Positions 53,401 to 61,034 of a DNA stretch of 64,000 nucleotides are shown here, in pieces; positions within the stretch are counted from its first letter, which is position 1; every line of letters starts with the position of its first letter. The DNA is from Flavobacteriaceae bacterium (lineage in GTDB: Bacteria > Bacteroidota > Bacteroidia > Flavobacteriales > Flavobacteriaceae). The notes beneath the pieces were generated by a model that did no database searches, was not told the DNA's origin, and saw only the letters and a list, made by a program, of their open reading frames with translations. The DNA lies in the NCBI GenBank assembly GCA_016764435.1, contig JAESRX010000063.1:32232-96231 (forward strand). Reading direction: 5' to 3'. Both the position numbers and the translations under genes were made by a program.

Positions 53401-56400
53401 ACCGCTACTAATTATGTGCTTGCAGGTACAGTACTTCCAGCCCTTCCATTTGATTGGAACGGGGCAGATGTTAGTGGAGAATATGAAATTATAATCACAG
53501 ATACGGCTACTAATTGTACTGCTGTAAAATCAGTATTTATTGTAGCAGATTTAAACCCAATACTACTAACCGTACCTACCACGGTAGATGCCTTGTGTAG
53601 TGGAAGTAATGATGGAAGCATCCGTATTACTGCTCAAGACAATGGTATTGGTCCATTTACATTTTCTATTACAGCACCTTTGCCAATAGTAGCTACTTCA
53701 AACAACGGATTCACCGCTACTTTTGAAAATTTACCAGGCAGCGTTTTAGGTACTAATTATACCATTACTATTACGGGGGCAAATGGATGTACAACGGATC
53801 AAATAGTGACTATTTTTGAACCTACTCCTGTGAGTATTGACCTTCTAACGACCACGCCTTTTGGCTGTACTATTGGGAATACGCCAAATGTTGCAAGTAT
53901 TACTGTGACTACGGTAAGTGGAGGGAATGGTTCTTATACTCGTTATGAATTTGTGAATTCTGATGGGATTACTGTCCAAGATGGTACAAATAATACATTG
54001 AATATTGCATACGATACAGGAACAGCTATTTATAGTGTCGCTATGGGCGCCACTACGCCAGGACTGTTTACTGTAAATGTTTATGATAGTAACGGATGTT
54101 TGGCTACAGATACAGAGACAATTCTTCTTTTTGATGAAATTAGCAATGCAAATATTACTGTTTTAGAAGCTATTTCTTGTGTGAATCTAGGGGAAGATAT
54201 TCAAATAGATGTTATTTCAACGGCAGGAGATCCTACACAGTTTGAGTTTTCTGATGATAATGGAATAACTTGGCAACTCTCCAATGTATTTAATGATCTA
54301 GCCGTAGGAACGCATAATTTTACAATCAGACATTTGATAACAGGATGTACCTATCCTCTAAGTTATACCGTAAACGAACCAAATACATTTACTCCAAAAG
54401 TGACCATTGTGAACCAAGTAATTTGTAAAGGTTCCACTAGCGGTACAGTTACTTTTGAATTGGAAGACACTACCTACCCAGGAGGATTTGATTGGGAGAT
54501 TTTTGACACCAAAGGAACCTTAGCAAACGATGCCGATGATACTTCTGTAGCTACAGGGAATATAGGAACTAATGGTCCAACGCTACCAGTGAACATTGGA
54601 GCCGGATCTTATTATGTAGTCATTACTCAAAATAATATCCCTACATGTAATAACCGTGTGTATTTTACCATTACAGAACCCATTATTGGATTGTCTGGGA
54701 CTTACACAAGTACTAATATTACTTGTATTGGGAATGATGGAACGCTTGTAATTACTCCAACTGGTGGTTGGGCTAACTATGAATATTATGTAGGTGTCGG
54801 CGCCCCAGGAATAGGCAGCTGGACTGTGTCGGATTCGTTTAATGGATTGGCAGTGGCTACTTATCAAGTATGGATTAAAGACATGTCGGGTTGTGAAATT
54901 CAATTGCCTGATGCCATTTTTACGGACCCAGTCCCAATTACTGGAACCTTGCAAATAAACAATGCAAATTGTACTGGGAATAATGGAGAAATAGAAGTAG
55001 TACTTGTAACAGGTGGACAAGGAACTAATTATCAATATCAATTAATTTTAAATGGAATTCCTATTGGAATTCCACAGTCTAGTCCTGTATTTACAGGATT
55101 GGGAGCAGGGAATTATGAGGTGGAAATTTCGGACCAATGGTCTTGTGTTTCGGTCATCCCAGCAGGAATATCTATCCTCTTTGAAACGTTACAACCAAGT
55201 GTTTCTATTGTAAAAGAAATAGACTGTACTGCAATTCCAGGAGGAGAAATTACTACGAGTGTTACCGGAGGGTCTGGGAATTACACGTATACGATAACCC
55301 AACCAGACGCCACGGTTATTCCAAGCGTTACTGGGATATTTGTAGGGTTAACGCAGGTAGGAGTGTATACGATTACTATTACAGATATTACGACAAATTG
55401 TACGGCTATGATTACGGAAACGTTAGTAGCACCTTCTAATGTATTCATAGATTCTTTAAATTTCACCGATGCTATATGTACTGGTGATGCGAACGGAACC
55501 ATCACCGTAAATTTAGCAGCAACGATTCCAGGAATTAATGACGAGCCACCTTATACCTATCAAATTACAGCACCTATTTTAGGAATAGCGCAAAGTAGTA
55601 ATGTATTTACTGGATTGGTAGCGGGCACGTATACAGTTCTTGTAACTTCTGTAAAAGGATGTACTGATACAAAAGACATAACGATTGGAGAACCCGTAGC
55701 GCTTTCTGTAGTTGCAATAACGGATACTTTTGTTTGTACTCCTACCAATATAACAGGCGTTGTCACCATTATAGCAAATGCTTCAGATGGTACACCAGGA
55801 TATTTATTTAGTATAGACGGCCTTAATTATACAGCCTCTACTACTTTTGAGATTGTTGATACAGGAGTGATTCAAAACATCACCCTATGGGTTAAAGATG
55901 CCAACGGCTGTACGGCAACAGCTACTGTTGCGATCAATCCATTACCTACAGTTACCGCCATTGCAGTGACTCAAAATACGGCCATTTCTTGTGTGAACCC
56001 TGAAAATGTAACCGTTACCGTTACAGGTGGCTCGGGAGATTTCACCTATGAATTGCTACCAATTGGAACAAATTCACAAAGTATTATTAGTCAGTCTGCA
56101 ACATTTGATTTGCCGTCAGTAGGGAGTTATACTTTTAAAGTAATTGATAATAGCACAGGATGTTTTGTGATGAGTATCCCTTATATCGTAGCTCCGTTTG
56201 ATACTATTGCAGTCACGGCTTTGTCGAGTACTCCTATCCAGTGTTTTGGAGATACTAATGGAAGTATCACTTTTGAAGTTCTAAATTATGGAGGTAATTA
56301 TACATGGGATGTTCTGGACGAATGGGGCCTAAGTATTGCCAATAATACAGGAAATGGAACTTTGAATCCTGTTGTGATTCCGAATGTTCCAGGAGGTAAT

Positions 56401-58680
56401 TACACCGTATATATAGTTGCTACGGATCCGGCTTTTTGTGATGCAACCAGTAATGTAATCACGATAGCATCACCGAGTACAGCTTTAACGGTGAACTTAA
56501 GTGTGAGCCATAAGGAGACATGTGATCCAGGTGATGATGGTGAAATTATTGCTTTGGGAGCTTTTGGATGGGGTTCTTATGAATACCAACTCTCACAAGG
56601 AGCAGTTATTTTACAAGCGTTTTCAAATGCAAATGTTTTTAAAGATTTAGATGCCGGAATGTATACCGTTACCGTAAAAGATGCGGCAGGTTGTGAATAT
56701 CCAGAGACTATTCAAATTATTGCACCGAATCCAATGACGGCAACGGCAACACCTAATACCTTAAGTTGTTTTGGTGATTTGGATGGTGAAATAACGGTTT
56801 TTGCCAATGGAGGACAAGGAATTGGAACATATTTATATAGTTTAATAAATGCAGTAGGGAATGCATCAGCGCTTCAAACCTCACCTGTATTTAATAACCT
56901 TGCAGCAGGGACTTATACCGTACTAGTTACAGATAATTTAAATTGTGAAGTGACTACTTTACCAGTTACTATCGTTGTTCCAGACCAGGTGATCGCAGCA
57001 GCGCGTCTGACCAATGTGCTGAGTTGTACTATGGATGCTATTATAGAAATTACCGCTTCAGGTGGAGATGGAGGTCCTTATACATATAGTGTAGACGGAG
57101 TCATTTTTAATGGAGTAAATACATTTAATTTAAACCCTGCAATCATTACTACCTATCAGTTCTTTGTCAGAGATGCTAGTGGATGTACGTCTGCTGTTTC
57201 CAATGGAATTACGGTGAGACCAGTACAGCCTTTAACAATAACGATTGATGGAATTAATGCCAATATCAGTTGTTTTGGTGGTAATAATGCCGTAATAGCA
57301 GCTGTTACTTCTGGAGGTATGGGGAATTATAAGTACGAGTTATTGGATGGCAATGATGTCCTGCTCGATGGCCCTCAAAATTCAAGTATTTTTACAGATT
57401 TAGCTTCCGGAATTTATAAAGTGAGAGTCTCTAGTTTGGACTGTTCAGAAATATCTACTCCTTTTGCAATAACGGACCCTAAACAACTCCAGTTAATTGC
57501 TCCTGCGAGTGTTATAAACATAAGTTGTTTTGGAGAAGAGGACGGAAAGATTACGGTGAATGCTGTTGGAGGAACAGGAAATCTTATTTATAGTATAGAT
57601 CAAAATAAATATGTGACGAATAACGTATTTGAAAACCTTGGTCCTGGAACATATACGGTGACGGTACAAGATCAAAATGGTTGTTATATCAATGAAAGAG
57701 TTACCATTCAGGAGCCTGCATTGTTAGTGATGACCTTTGGACTTATCAATCAAGAAAAATGTATAGATGATAAAGACGCAAGTATAGAAATAGTGATTAC
57801 AGGTGGAACGGCTCCTTATTTCACCAAATTAAATATAGACGGAGTTTTTGTACAAGGAAAATTAATATACGATAACTTATTAGGAGGTTCTACCTATGCT
57901 ATTTATATAGAAGATAGTGCTGGATGTACTCAAAATTTAGTGATTAAATTAGATCCTCCAGTGGATTTGAATTTTGGGACTACCATTGATTATGCCTGTG
58001 ATGGAAATATAAAAATTATTGCCTCCGTAGACGATGAATTTGAAAACGATGTTACCTATACCTTAGTGAGTGCTACCCAATCCTTTTCAAATACTACCGG
58101 TGTTTTTGAGAATTTAACGCCTGATACTTATTTGGCAGAAGCAGAACATACGAATGGGTGTATTCCTTCTCAATCTTTTGTAGAAGTTGTAGAAATGATT
58201 CCTGCAGAAGTAACTTTAGAAGAAACATTTGTAAATACAATTACGGCACATGTAACGTTCGGATTGCCTCCATTTCAATATAGAATAGATGGCGGTGAGT
58301 ATAGAAGTTCTAATGAATTTATTGTCAAGAAAACAGGAACCTATACCGTAGAAGTTAGAGATGCCAGAGGATGTATTTCTACAGCGGATATTTATATAGA
58401 GTTTATTACAGTATTTATTCCAAACTTCTTTACACCAGACGGAGATGGAACAAATGATTATTGGTATCCTCGTAAATTAATGGCATATCCTAATATTCAT
58501 GTCTCTGTATTCGATCGTTATTCTAGATTGATTATTGAATTTAGAGGGCCCCAAGTAGGATGGGATGGTAAATTAAATGGAACTGCACTTCCTTCAGGGG
58601 ATTACTGGTATGTAATAGACTTGGATGGATTGCAAGGTGATAAACGGAAGATGATGGGTAATTTTACACTGTATCGTTAA
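44446..58680 (+). CDS. sprB: Giant SprB-like gliding/surface adhesin with T9SS type B sorting domain, copy 2
   Basis: 4744 aa; collinear with copy 1 from N-terminus to CTD (C-terminal IPNFFTPDGDGTNDYWYPRKLMAYPNIHVSVFDRYSRLIIEF...GDYWYVIDLDGLQGDKRKMMGNFTLYR). Confidence 0.9.
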   Translation: MKNIVSSPNYVHYSKIVFFLTFILCIKYSGMLAQTSVPFTIRYSEKLRGDLTLISNNILNRNEGAGRSSNDPYNGYRTNDVFNMGYIDVDTDASTFSSSKATLDIANSTCLNVKFAGLYWGAIYKEAIREKDYNQVKFKLPGAANYIDIIADDVIFDTQGTFHPDPYACFADVTGYVQSLGSPVGEYTVANVRASLGWSEMYFGGTAPLGGASAGWTLVIVYEDPLISNKNVTIFDGFSGINKDIVNPVDIYVSGFTVIPTGPVKARIGVSCLEGDRGLGGDSYSISSDGNNPVFRVLSDAVNIETNFFNSSISIDGTHVVNKVPNSINNLGWDTDLFEVNNPANSVIGNDETAATLRLQTNKDSYFVFQTSFAIEIIEPKITVIKTVDDGASSLAGANVTLGDSMWYQLRFQNTGNDSATNTTIKDLLPINVDLDESSIILPWGVNYTYIAPTATSGGIIMFTIDDSIVTKGATFYDIRFKVTVTDQCNDLRDACENRIENVAFAYYTGLDSGTQISDDPSFYGLDNCDFGLSGATNFLVDVAGCTFERTEVICGDSLDITAGNGFVAYEWKNAAGIVVGNSKTLTVTNQGVYTVYKTANAPCVDATETVIVVPFGIQKNPLISQDGGGDYKYVDAVKICPNDGRELSEIYLCGTDDYRVIVTNIASANQILWEKLDPLEEGTSDVNCPNTTITSKWTTIDTTNNFTADTAGEYRLRIVYPGGCFSNYYFNVFKSTVQPIIVNKNINCGNDGMITINNIDASLYEFSVVLDGQPAGFFSSVNSYPISVPGNYTVYFRTIGALPTACVPKIEGIVIATKTISTIISVNHILCPTDTGGIRVQVNNVPGDYQIELHTMAGALIGTYGPDPLNDYLFDNLAGGYYRVRVTTPECTEVITDIQVKAELPLQLTAVVSQNITCKEGNIQMSSSGGQTPHNYAIHSYKLKDDAFWTIINPVDYAYQSSQIFDIPTVNGAGEYRYVVVDRNLCTAVSNIVKITLELDVDYTIDTTDIACFGDSTGVISFVLNDKSKNLSYALDDGIPGNGFLDAIIAGSDPTDYDLTAFNTSGVFTNLPAGTYTLIIKRGNNSKACFYPKTVVLTEPIDPLTGTLAASQPLTCNQLGEVTVDAIGGTPPYQYAIDGINFVNTNVFTGLFSGSNTVTIIDANGCITTTNAVVFDVLNKPTDLSITTTQITCPSLSSDLTVASVIGGTLPFVYEIIAPAGAVVNNGNDPVFTNLSVGTYRIKVTDALGCSYEEDYTIIPVSEIAIVGIVDTEVICKGTATGNATFTVSGFTTSYSYSLNGNPEIIGKNSTSIVLPNLFTGNYTIVITDETTLCTDTATVTITEPVLALTMSLTASPITCNTNAAITVTANGGWGALEYQLEDAAGVVLTAYGTTKLFTNVLAGDYSVFVRDANGCVLQENITIDAVVVPTISIVASTECFTSTGNISITATGTGTAPLQYALNGGNYQNGNVFSNILPGNHSITVKDMYGCEATSNVITVFNELTLSTQFSSINGCMNTTDVTITAYGGDGVYTYTILPTGVLPTPGDYVATAIITLNAPGDYVVYVKDGKGCETFETITVLKDPPLTITASSTPILCNGDLSVITVIAGGGQAPYEYQLEDVLGAVITNYQASPVFNNLPVKDYVVRVKDARDCEVFVTVIISEPDYLLASAGVTELVSCNNDMDAEVRITNAQGGTPFPIPNLYRYSFDGGLTYTTSNISNLPSGTHTVYVQDANGCTFSMEVIVAAKITAPDYMPSLTYDCDGNGIYTVTAVDPIPLYSYTFNIDGGAAVPADITVPTYGGPTGISFPNIPVGTHTVTMNFTPLATPTKSVLLEESFGIGANTSISNIDPVYCYEPQDGTGGCFFGPAINDGEYSVTQKVAFPFGSWRNPNDHSGMVNGRFLAINVGGAAGTTGIIYEKEVKDIIPNRDITISLYAFNLLRQGSGGGDPSINVQLVDSFGTVLATSPVSPVIPKNTNADDWHEFKITLNPGANTNLSIVIRTNSAVIMGNDIAIDDIFAFQEPEQCPSTTAMTFTVEAGKEFKVMTTTVTDVTCNGGSDGSISVQVSNFDPVLGYQFSTDGGTTWSASQLANIITVNGLNAGSHAIEIAYITDGLGTRDCAKTLTEIIGEPTAVLASASIIEKLTCTNAGATITASAIGGGGSYEYQLEDTAGLPIVAFKTSPVFENLMAGSYIIRVRDVFGCEDVIDVQIDIELPTPILYTTTQTNCYTGYGNGSITVNVTAGNGNYQFGINGSAFQTPSPATGTSYTFLNLISGNYTIAIRDQFDCSVTSVVTIDSQLIGAAILVNDIDCNVPTNGEILINANGGAGGNTYEWSNDGGGIWNASNFVGNLFTIGIAGDYIFKITDASACFVITNPITLTPAINPDFTLLATDIKCNGDLSGVIDITIDVTKGLAPYTTNIINTTSATGYGTQTTGLPAGDYEVTITDAKGCSTTNLVSIIEPTAINGNISKIDISCANPFDVKGVISVDAGGTGTGPYTYQVYNNDYSFNQTIDTAVLGLTNYTFTSLDFGQYKVVIIDANGCESISDITIGTSPDILVTIVGVATCTTGSITVQANTTSGSLSTGPYYFAIYPIATPAPLGFGWFPGVAGVLASGAATEEYTFNGLTPGVTYTFVVYDDSTKCTYIQEADKLINPISTLKSTIDTITDITCTGASDGRVDFTIFNYEATATQVDYQVFQTITINPILGQSGSFIGLTGIPASDTLTGFAPGEYFIQYTEVDGGNPGCITTSEPFLIQQSPTLLEITASLTKNENCNELGIITALAQYGTAPYDYQIQAATDADPTIGTWLGGNATGIFNVVAGDYKVFVKDALNCIQGIPILLTVPLDPSPAITATADYTACPGEGNFSVNITLDTAGVPPYSIQINGGASQVITDPFDTLTPIVITGLNSGVNTFQITDSNGCSEAAADVITIVAPLEFNASITKLLDCSVAPNATITLRDVIGSGNYTYQIDNLDTATNYVLAGTVLPALPFDWNGADVSGEYEIIITDTATNCTAVKSVFIVADLNPILLTVPTTVDALCSGSNDGSIRITAQDNGIGPFTFSITAPLPIVATSNNGFTATFENLPGSVLGTNYTITITGANGCTTDQIVTIFEPTPVSIDLLTTTPFGCTIGNTPNVASITVTTVSGGNGSYTRYEFVNSDGITVQDGTNNTLNIAYDTGTAIYSVAMGATTPGLFTVNVYDSNGCLATDTETILLFDEISNANITVLEAISCVNLGEDIQIDVISTAGDPTQFEFSDDNGITWQLSNVFNDLAVGTHNFTIRHLITGCTYPLSYTVNEPNTFTPKVTIVNQVICKGSTSGTVTFELEDTTYPGGFDWEIFDTKGTLANDADDTSVATGNIGTNGPTLPVNIGAGSYYVVITQNNIPTCNNRVYFTITEPIIGLSGTYTSTNITCIGNDGTLVITPTGGWANYEYYVGVGAPGIGSWTVSDSFNGLAVATYQVWIKDMSGCEIQLPDAIFTDPVPITGTLQINNANCTGNNGEIEVVLVTGGQGTNYQYQLILNGIPIGIPQSSPVFTGLGAGNYEVEISDQWSCVSVIPAGISILFETLQPSVSIVKEIDCTAIPGGEITTSVTGGSGNYTYTITQPDATVIPSVTGIFVGLTQVGVYTITITDITTNCTAMITETLVAPSNVFIDSLNFTDAICTGDANGTITVNLAATIPGINDEPPYTYQITAPILGIAQSSNVFTGLVAGTYTVLVTSVKGCTDTKDITIGEPVALSVVAITDTFVCTPTNITGVVTIIANASDGTPGYLFSIDGLNYTASTTFEIVDTGVIQNITLWVKDANGCTATATVAINPLPTVTAIAVTQNTAISCVNPENVTVTVTGGSGDFTYELLPIGTNSQSIISQSATFDLPSVGSYTFKVIDNSTGCFVMSIPYIVAPFDTIAVTALSSTPIQCFGDTNGSITFEVLNYGGNYTWDVLDEWGLSIANNTGNGTLNPVVIPNVPGGNYTVYIVATDPAFCDATSNVITIASPSTALTVNLSVSHKETCDPGDDGEIIALGAFGWGSYEYQLSQGAVILQAFSNANVFKDLDAGMYTVTVKDAAGCEYPETIQIIAPNPMTATATPNTLSCFGDLDGEITVFANGGQGIGTYLYSLINAVGNASALQTSPVFNNLAAGTYTVLVTDNLNCEVTTLPVTIVVPDQVIAAARLTNVLSCTMDAIIEITASGGDGGPYTYSVDGVIFNGVNTFNLNPAIITTYQFFVRDASGCTSAVSNGITVRPVQPLTITIDGINANISCFGGNNAVIAAVTSGGMGNYKYELLDGNDVLLDGPQNSSIFTDLASGIYKVRVSSLDCSEISTPFAITDPKQLQLIAPASVINISCFGEEDGKITVNAVGGTGNLIYSIDQNKYVTNNVFENLGPGTYTVTVQDQNGCYINERVTIQEPALLVMTFGLINQEKCIDDKDASIEIVITGGTAPYFTKLNIDGVFVQGKLIYDNLLGGSTYAIYIEDSAGCTQNLVIKLDPPVDLNFGTTIDYACDGNIKIIASVDDEFENDVTYTLVSATQSFSNTTGVFENLTPDTYLAEAEHTNGCIPSQSFVEVVEMIPAEVTLEETFVNTITAHVTFGLPPFQYRIDGGEYRSSNEFIVKKTGTYTVEVRDARGCISTADIYIEFITVFIPNFFTPDGDGTNDYWYPRKLMAYPNIHVSVFDRYSRLIIEFRGPQVGWDGKLNGTALPSGDYWYVIDLDGLQGDKRKMMGNFTLYR
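46675..58400 (+). repeat. Array of about 43 divergent SprB-type modules (copy 2)
   Basis: Same module pattern and order as copy 1; count by eye. Confidence 0.85.
49946..50538 (+). other. Non-SprB insertion domain inside SprB-like copy 2
   Basis: SVLLEESFGIGANTSISNIDPVYCYEPQDGTGGCFFGPAINDGEYSV...NGRFLAINVGGAAG...LSIVIRTNSAVIMGNDIAIDDIFAFQEPEQC; same position as in copy 1. Confidence 0.6.
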
Positions 58681-58698
58681 TTTTAAGAAGAAGTTATT

Positions 58699-59631
58699 AT
58701 GAAAAAAATAGTACTCTTGGCATGTGTATTTAGTGTCCTTCTATGTAGAGGGCAGGAATTTAATATGCCATTATTAAGCCAGTATATGGCAGAAAACCCC
58801 TATGTAATATCTCCCACCTTTGCGGGGATAGGTCCTTATTTTCAGTTGCGAGTAAGTGGACTGGAACAATGGGTAGGAGTGAGTAATGCACCAGGGACGC
58901 AATCCGTATCTTTGGATGGACGTTTTGGAGATGTAGATGGCGTAGGAATACTCCTATTTAATGATGAAAATGGAAATACAAGACAGTATGGAGGGCTTTT
59001 AAGTTACGCCCATCATTTAACATTAAACGATTATAGAAATCAGTTTTTGTCCTTTGGAATTTCATATCGTTTTACACAGTTTAAAATAGATGTTTCTAAA
59101 TTTAACGGGGATGATCCTTCTGTATATGGAGATAAATCTACGTTTAATTCAAATTTTGATGTGGGTGTTTTATACCGTTTCGAATCCTTTTATTTTAGTT
59201 TGAATGCCTCGAATATATTAGATAAAAGTGCCAGAGCATTTGCGGACAGCGAGCCTGTAAAACTTAGAAATTATTCTATTTATACGGGATTCAAGTTTTT
59301 AGAGAATCCATACCATCAGTTAGAAGTTTCCTTATTTGGACGCTATTTTGAAAGTGATGGACGTTCGAGTACCGATGTCAATGTAAAATACAGAAAAATA
59401 AAAGGAGATGACTATGTTTGGGCTGGAGCCAGTGTTAGATTGCTCAACGATTTAGGGTTTAAACCTGCGAGTTTTACGCCGATGATAGGTTTTAAGCGTG
59501 ATAACTTTTATGTTTCTTATGGATTTGAAATTACCTTAGGAGATATCATCCAATACAACGTAGGGACTCATTTAATCACCTTAGGAGTTGATTTCTTATA
59601 CAATCCTAGTAGTAGGAAATGTACGCAGTAG
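58699..59631 (+). CDS. sprF: PorP/SprF-family T9SS outer membrane protein, copy 2
   Basis: 310 aa, same length as copy 1 and closely similar throughout; 18 bp downstream of the sprB-like gene. Confidence 0.93.
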   Translation: MKKIVLLACVFSVLLCRGQEFNMPLLSQYMAENPYVISPTFAGIGPYFQLRVSGLEQWVGVSNAPGTQSVSLDGRFGDVDGVGILLFNDENGNTRQYGGLLSYAHHLTLNDYRNQFLSFGISYRFTQFKIDVSKFNGDDPSVYGDKSTFNSNFDVGVLYRFESFYFSLNASNILDKSARAFADSEPVKLRNYSIYTGFKFLENPYHQLEVSLFGRYFESDGRSSTDVNVKYRKIKGDDYVWAGASVRLLNDLGFKPASFTPMIGFKRDNFYVSYGFEITLGDIIQYNVGTHLITLGVDFLYNPSSRKCTQ

Positions 59632-59736
59632 TAGTCCTGAAAACAGCTGTTAATTACTTCTTGTTACTTATTGCTGATTCCCTCGTTTTAAGGAGGGAAA
59701 CGCAGTCTGTCTTATATTATAAAAGAGATCATTGGT

Positions 59737-60957
59737 CTAATTACTCTCACCTAAATCATCGTATTCCTGATACAAAAAGTCATTGTAAGGGAAACGAGAG
59801 ATGTGAATATCTTTAACAGCATCAAAAACCTTTTCTTTAAAAGCTTCCAAGTTGTCTTTATTCAAGGCAGAGATAAAAATACAATTATCATCTAAGCTAT
59901 TCATCCATGTTTTTTCCCATTCTTCCAAGGTAAAATGTGCTTTGGTTTTCTTAGTTTCCAAATCAGTTTCGTCGATGGTTTCGTGGGTATAGGCATCAAT
60001 TTTATTAAACACTACAATCGTTGGTTTGTCAGCACTTTTAATGTCGGCTAAAATTCCATTAACGGAATCCATATGGTCCTCAAACGAATGATGAGAGATA
60101 TCTACAACATGTAATAATAAATCGGCTTCTCTAACTTCATCTAAGGTAGATTTAAACGATTCTACCAGCTGCGTAGGTAATTTTCTAATAAATCCAACGG
60201 TATCCGTAAGTAAGAAAGGGATGTTTTTAATAACTACTTTTCTAACGGTAGTATCCAAGGTCGCAAATAATTTATTTTCTGCAAATACCTGACTTTTACT
60301 GACCACATTCATTAAGGTTGATTTCCCTACGTTGGTATATCCAACTAAAGCGACACGCACCATTTTTCCACGGTTTTTTCGTTGCACAGACATTTGACGG
60401 TCTATCACCAGTAGTTTTTTTCTAAGTAAGGTTATTTTGTCTCTAATAATACGCCTGTCAGTTTCAATTTCGGTCTCCCCTGGTCCACGCATTCCTATTC
60501 CCCCTTTTTGTTTGTCCAAGTGGGTCCAAAGTCGGGTTAAACGTGGTAATAAATATTGACATTGCGCCAGTTCTACCTGCGTTCTTGCGTACGAAGTTTG
60601 GGCACGTGCCGCAAAAATATCCAGAATCAAATGAGTACGGTCTAATATTTTACAGTCTAGTATTTTTTCTATATTTCTAAGTTGCCCTGGAGTTAGCTCA
60701 TCATCAAAAATAGCCGTTTCTATCCCGCGCTCCGTCATGTAAGTTAATACTTCCTCCAGTTTTCCTTGACCTATAAAGGTTTTTGGATTCGGTTTTTCCA
60801 TTTTTTGAGTAAAGCGTTTTACAGCCTTACCTCCAGCGGTTAAGGTTAAAAACTCTAATTCGTCTAGGTATTCATTGACTTGTTCTTCGCTTTGCTTCTG
60901 TGTAATTACACCTATTAAGATGGCTTTTTCCGAGCTAACTATTTTTGGATCTATCAT
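59737..60957 (-). CDS. hflX: GTPase HflX
   Basis: ATG at 60957 gives MIDPKIVSSEKAILIGV; GGIGMRGPGETEIETDRRIIRDKI, G1 VGYTNVGKSTLMN, DTVGFIRKLP, FNKID. Confidence 0.97.
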   Translation of the reverse strand: MIDPKIVSSEKAILIGVITQKQSEEQVNEYLDELEFLTLTAGGKAVKRFTQKMEKPNPKTFIGQGKLEEVLTYMTERGIETAIFDDELTPGQLRNIEKILDCKILDRTHLILDIFAARAQTSYARTQVELAQCQYLLPRLTRLWTHLDKQKGGIGMRGPGETEIETDRRIIRDKITLLRKKLLVIDRQMSVQRKNRGKMVRVALVGYTNVGKSTLMNVVSKSQVFAENKLFATLDTTVRKVVIKNIPFLLTDTVGFIRKLPTQLVESFKSTLDEVREADLLLHVVDISHHSFEDHMDSVNGILADIKSADKPTIVVFNKIDAYTHETIDETDLETKKTKAHFTLEEWEKTWMNSLDDNCIFISALNKDNLEAFKEKVFDAVKDIHISRFPYNDFLYQEYDDLGESN

Positions 60958-61034
60958 GGGGCAAAGGTACAAATTGTGTTGATTAATAGGATTAATAAAA
61001 GAATTTAATACATTCGCTCTTTAAGCCAACTAAC

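Noticed and set aside
54583-55041. 152-aa minus-strand ORF inside sprB-like copy 2
   Set aside because: Antisense shadow of a strongly supported coding frame; composition and lack of recognisable motif indicate a chance ORF.
18192-59631. Assembly-artefact duplication
   Set aside because: The two cassettes differ at many synonymous and nonsynonymous sites and have different spacers, so they are real paralogs and not a collapsed or duplicated contig.
17871-59655. Shared AAAACAGCTGT motif near 17871 (inverted) and near 59641 flanking the duplicated region
   Set aside because: 11 bp with a palindromic core is expected by chance in AT-rich DNA; no target-site duplication, transposase or longer inverted repeat supports a mobile element.
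59678-59699. Hairpin TTCCCTC-N8-GAGGGAA after sprF-like copy 2 as a terminator
   Set aside because: Short stem and no T-run; not strong enough to report as a terminator feature.
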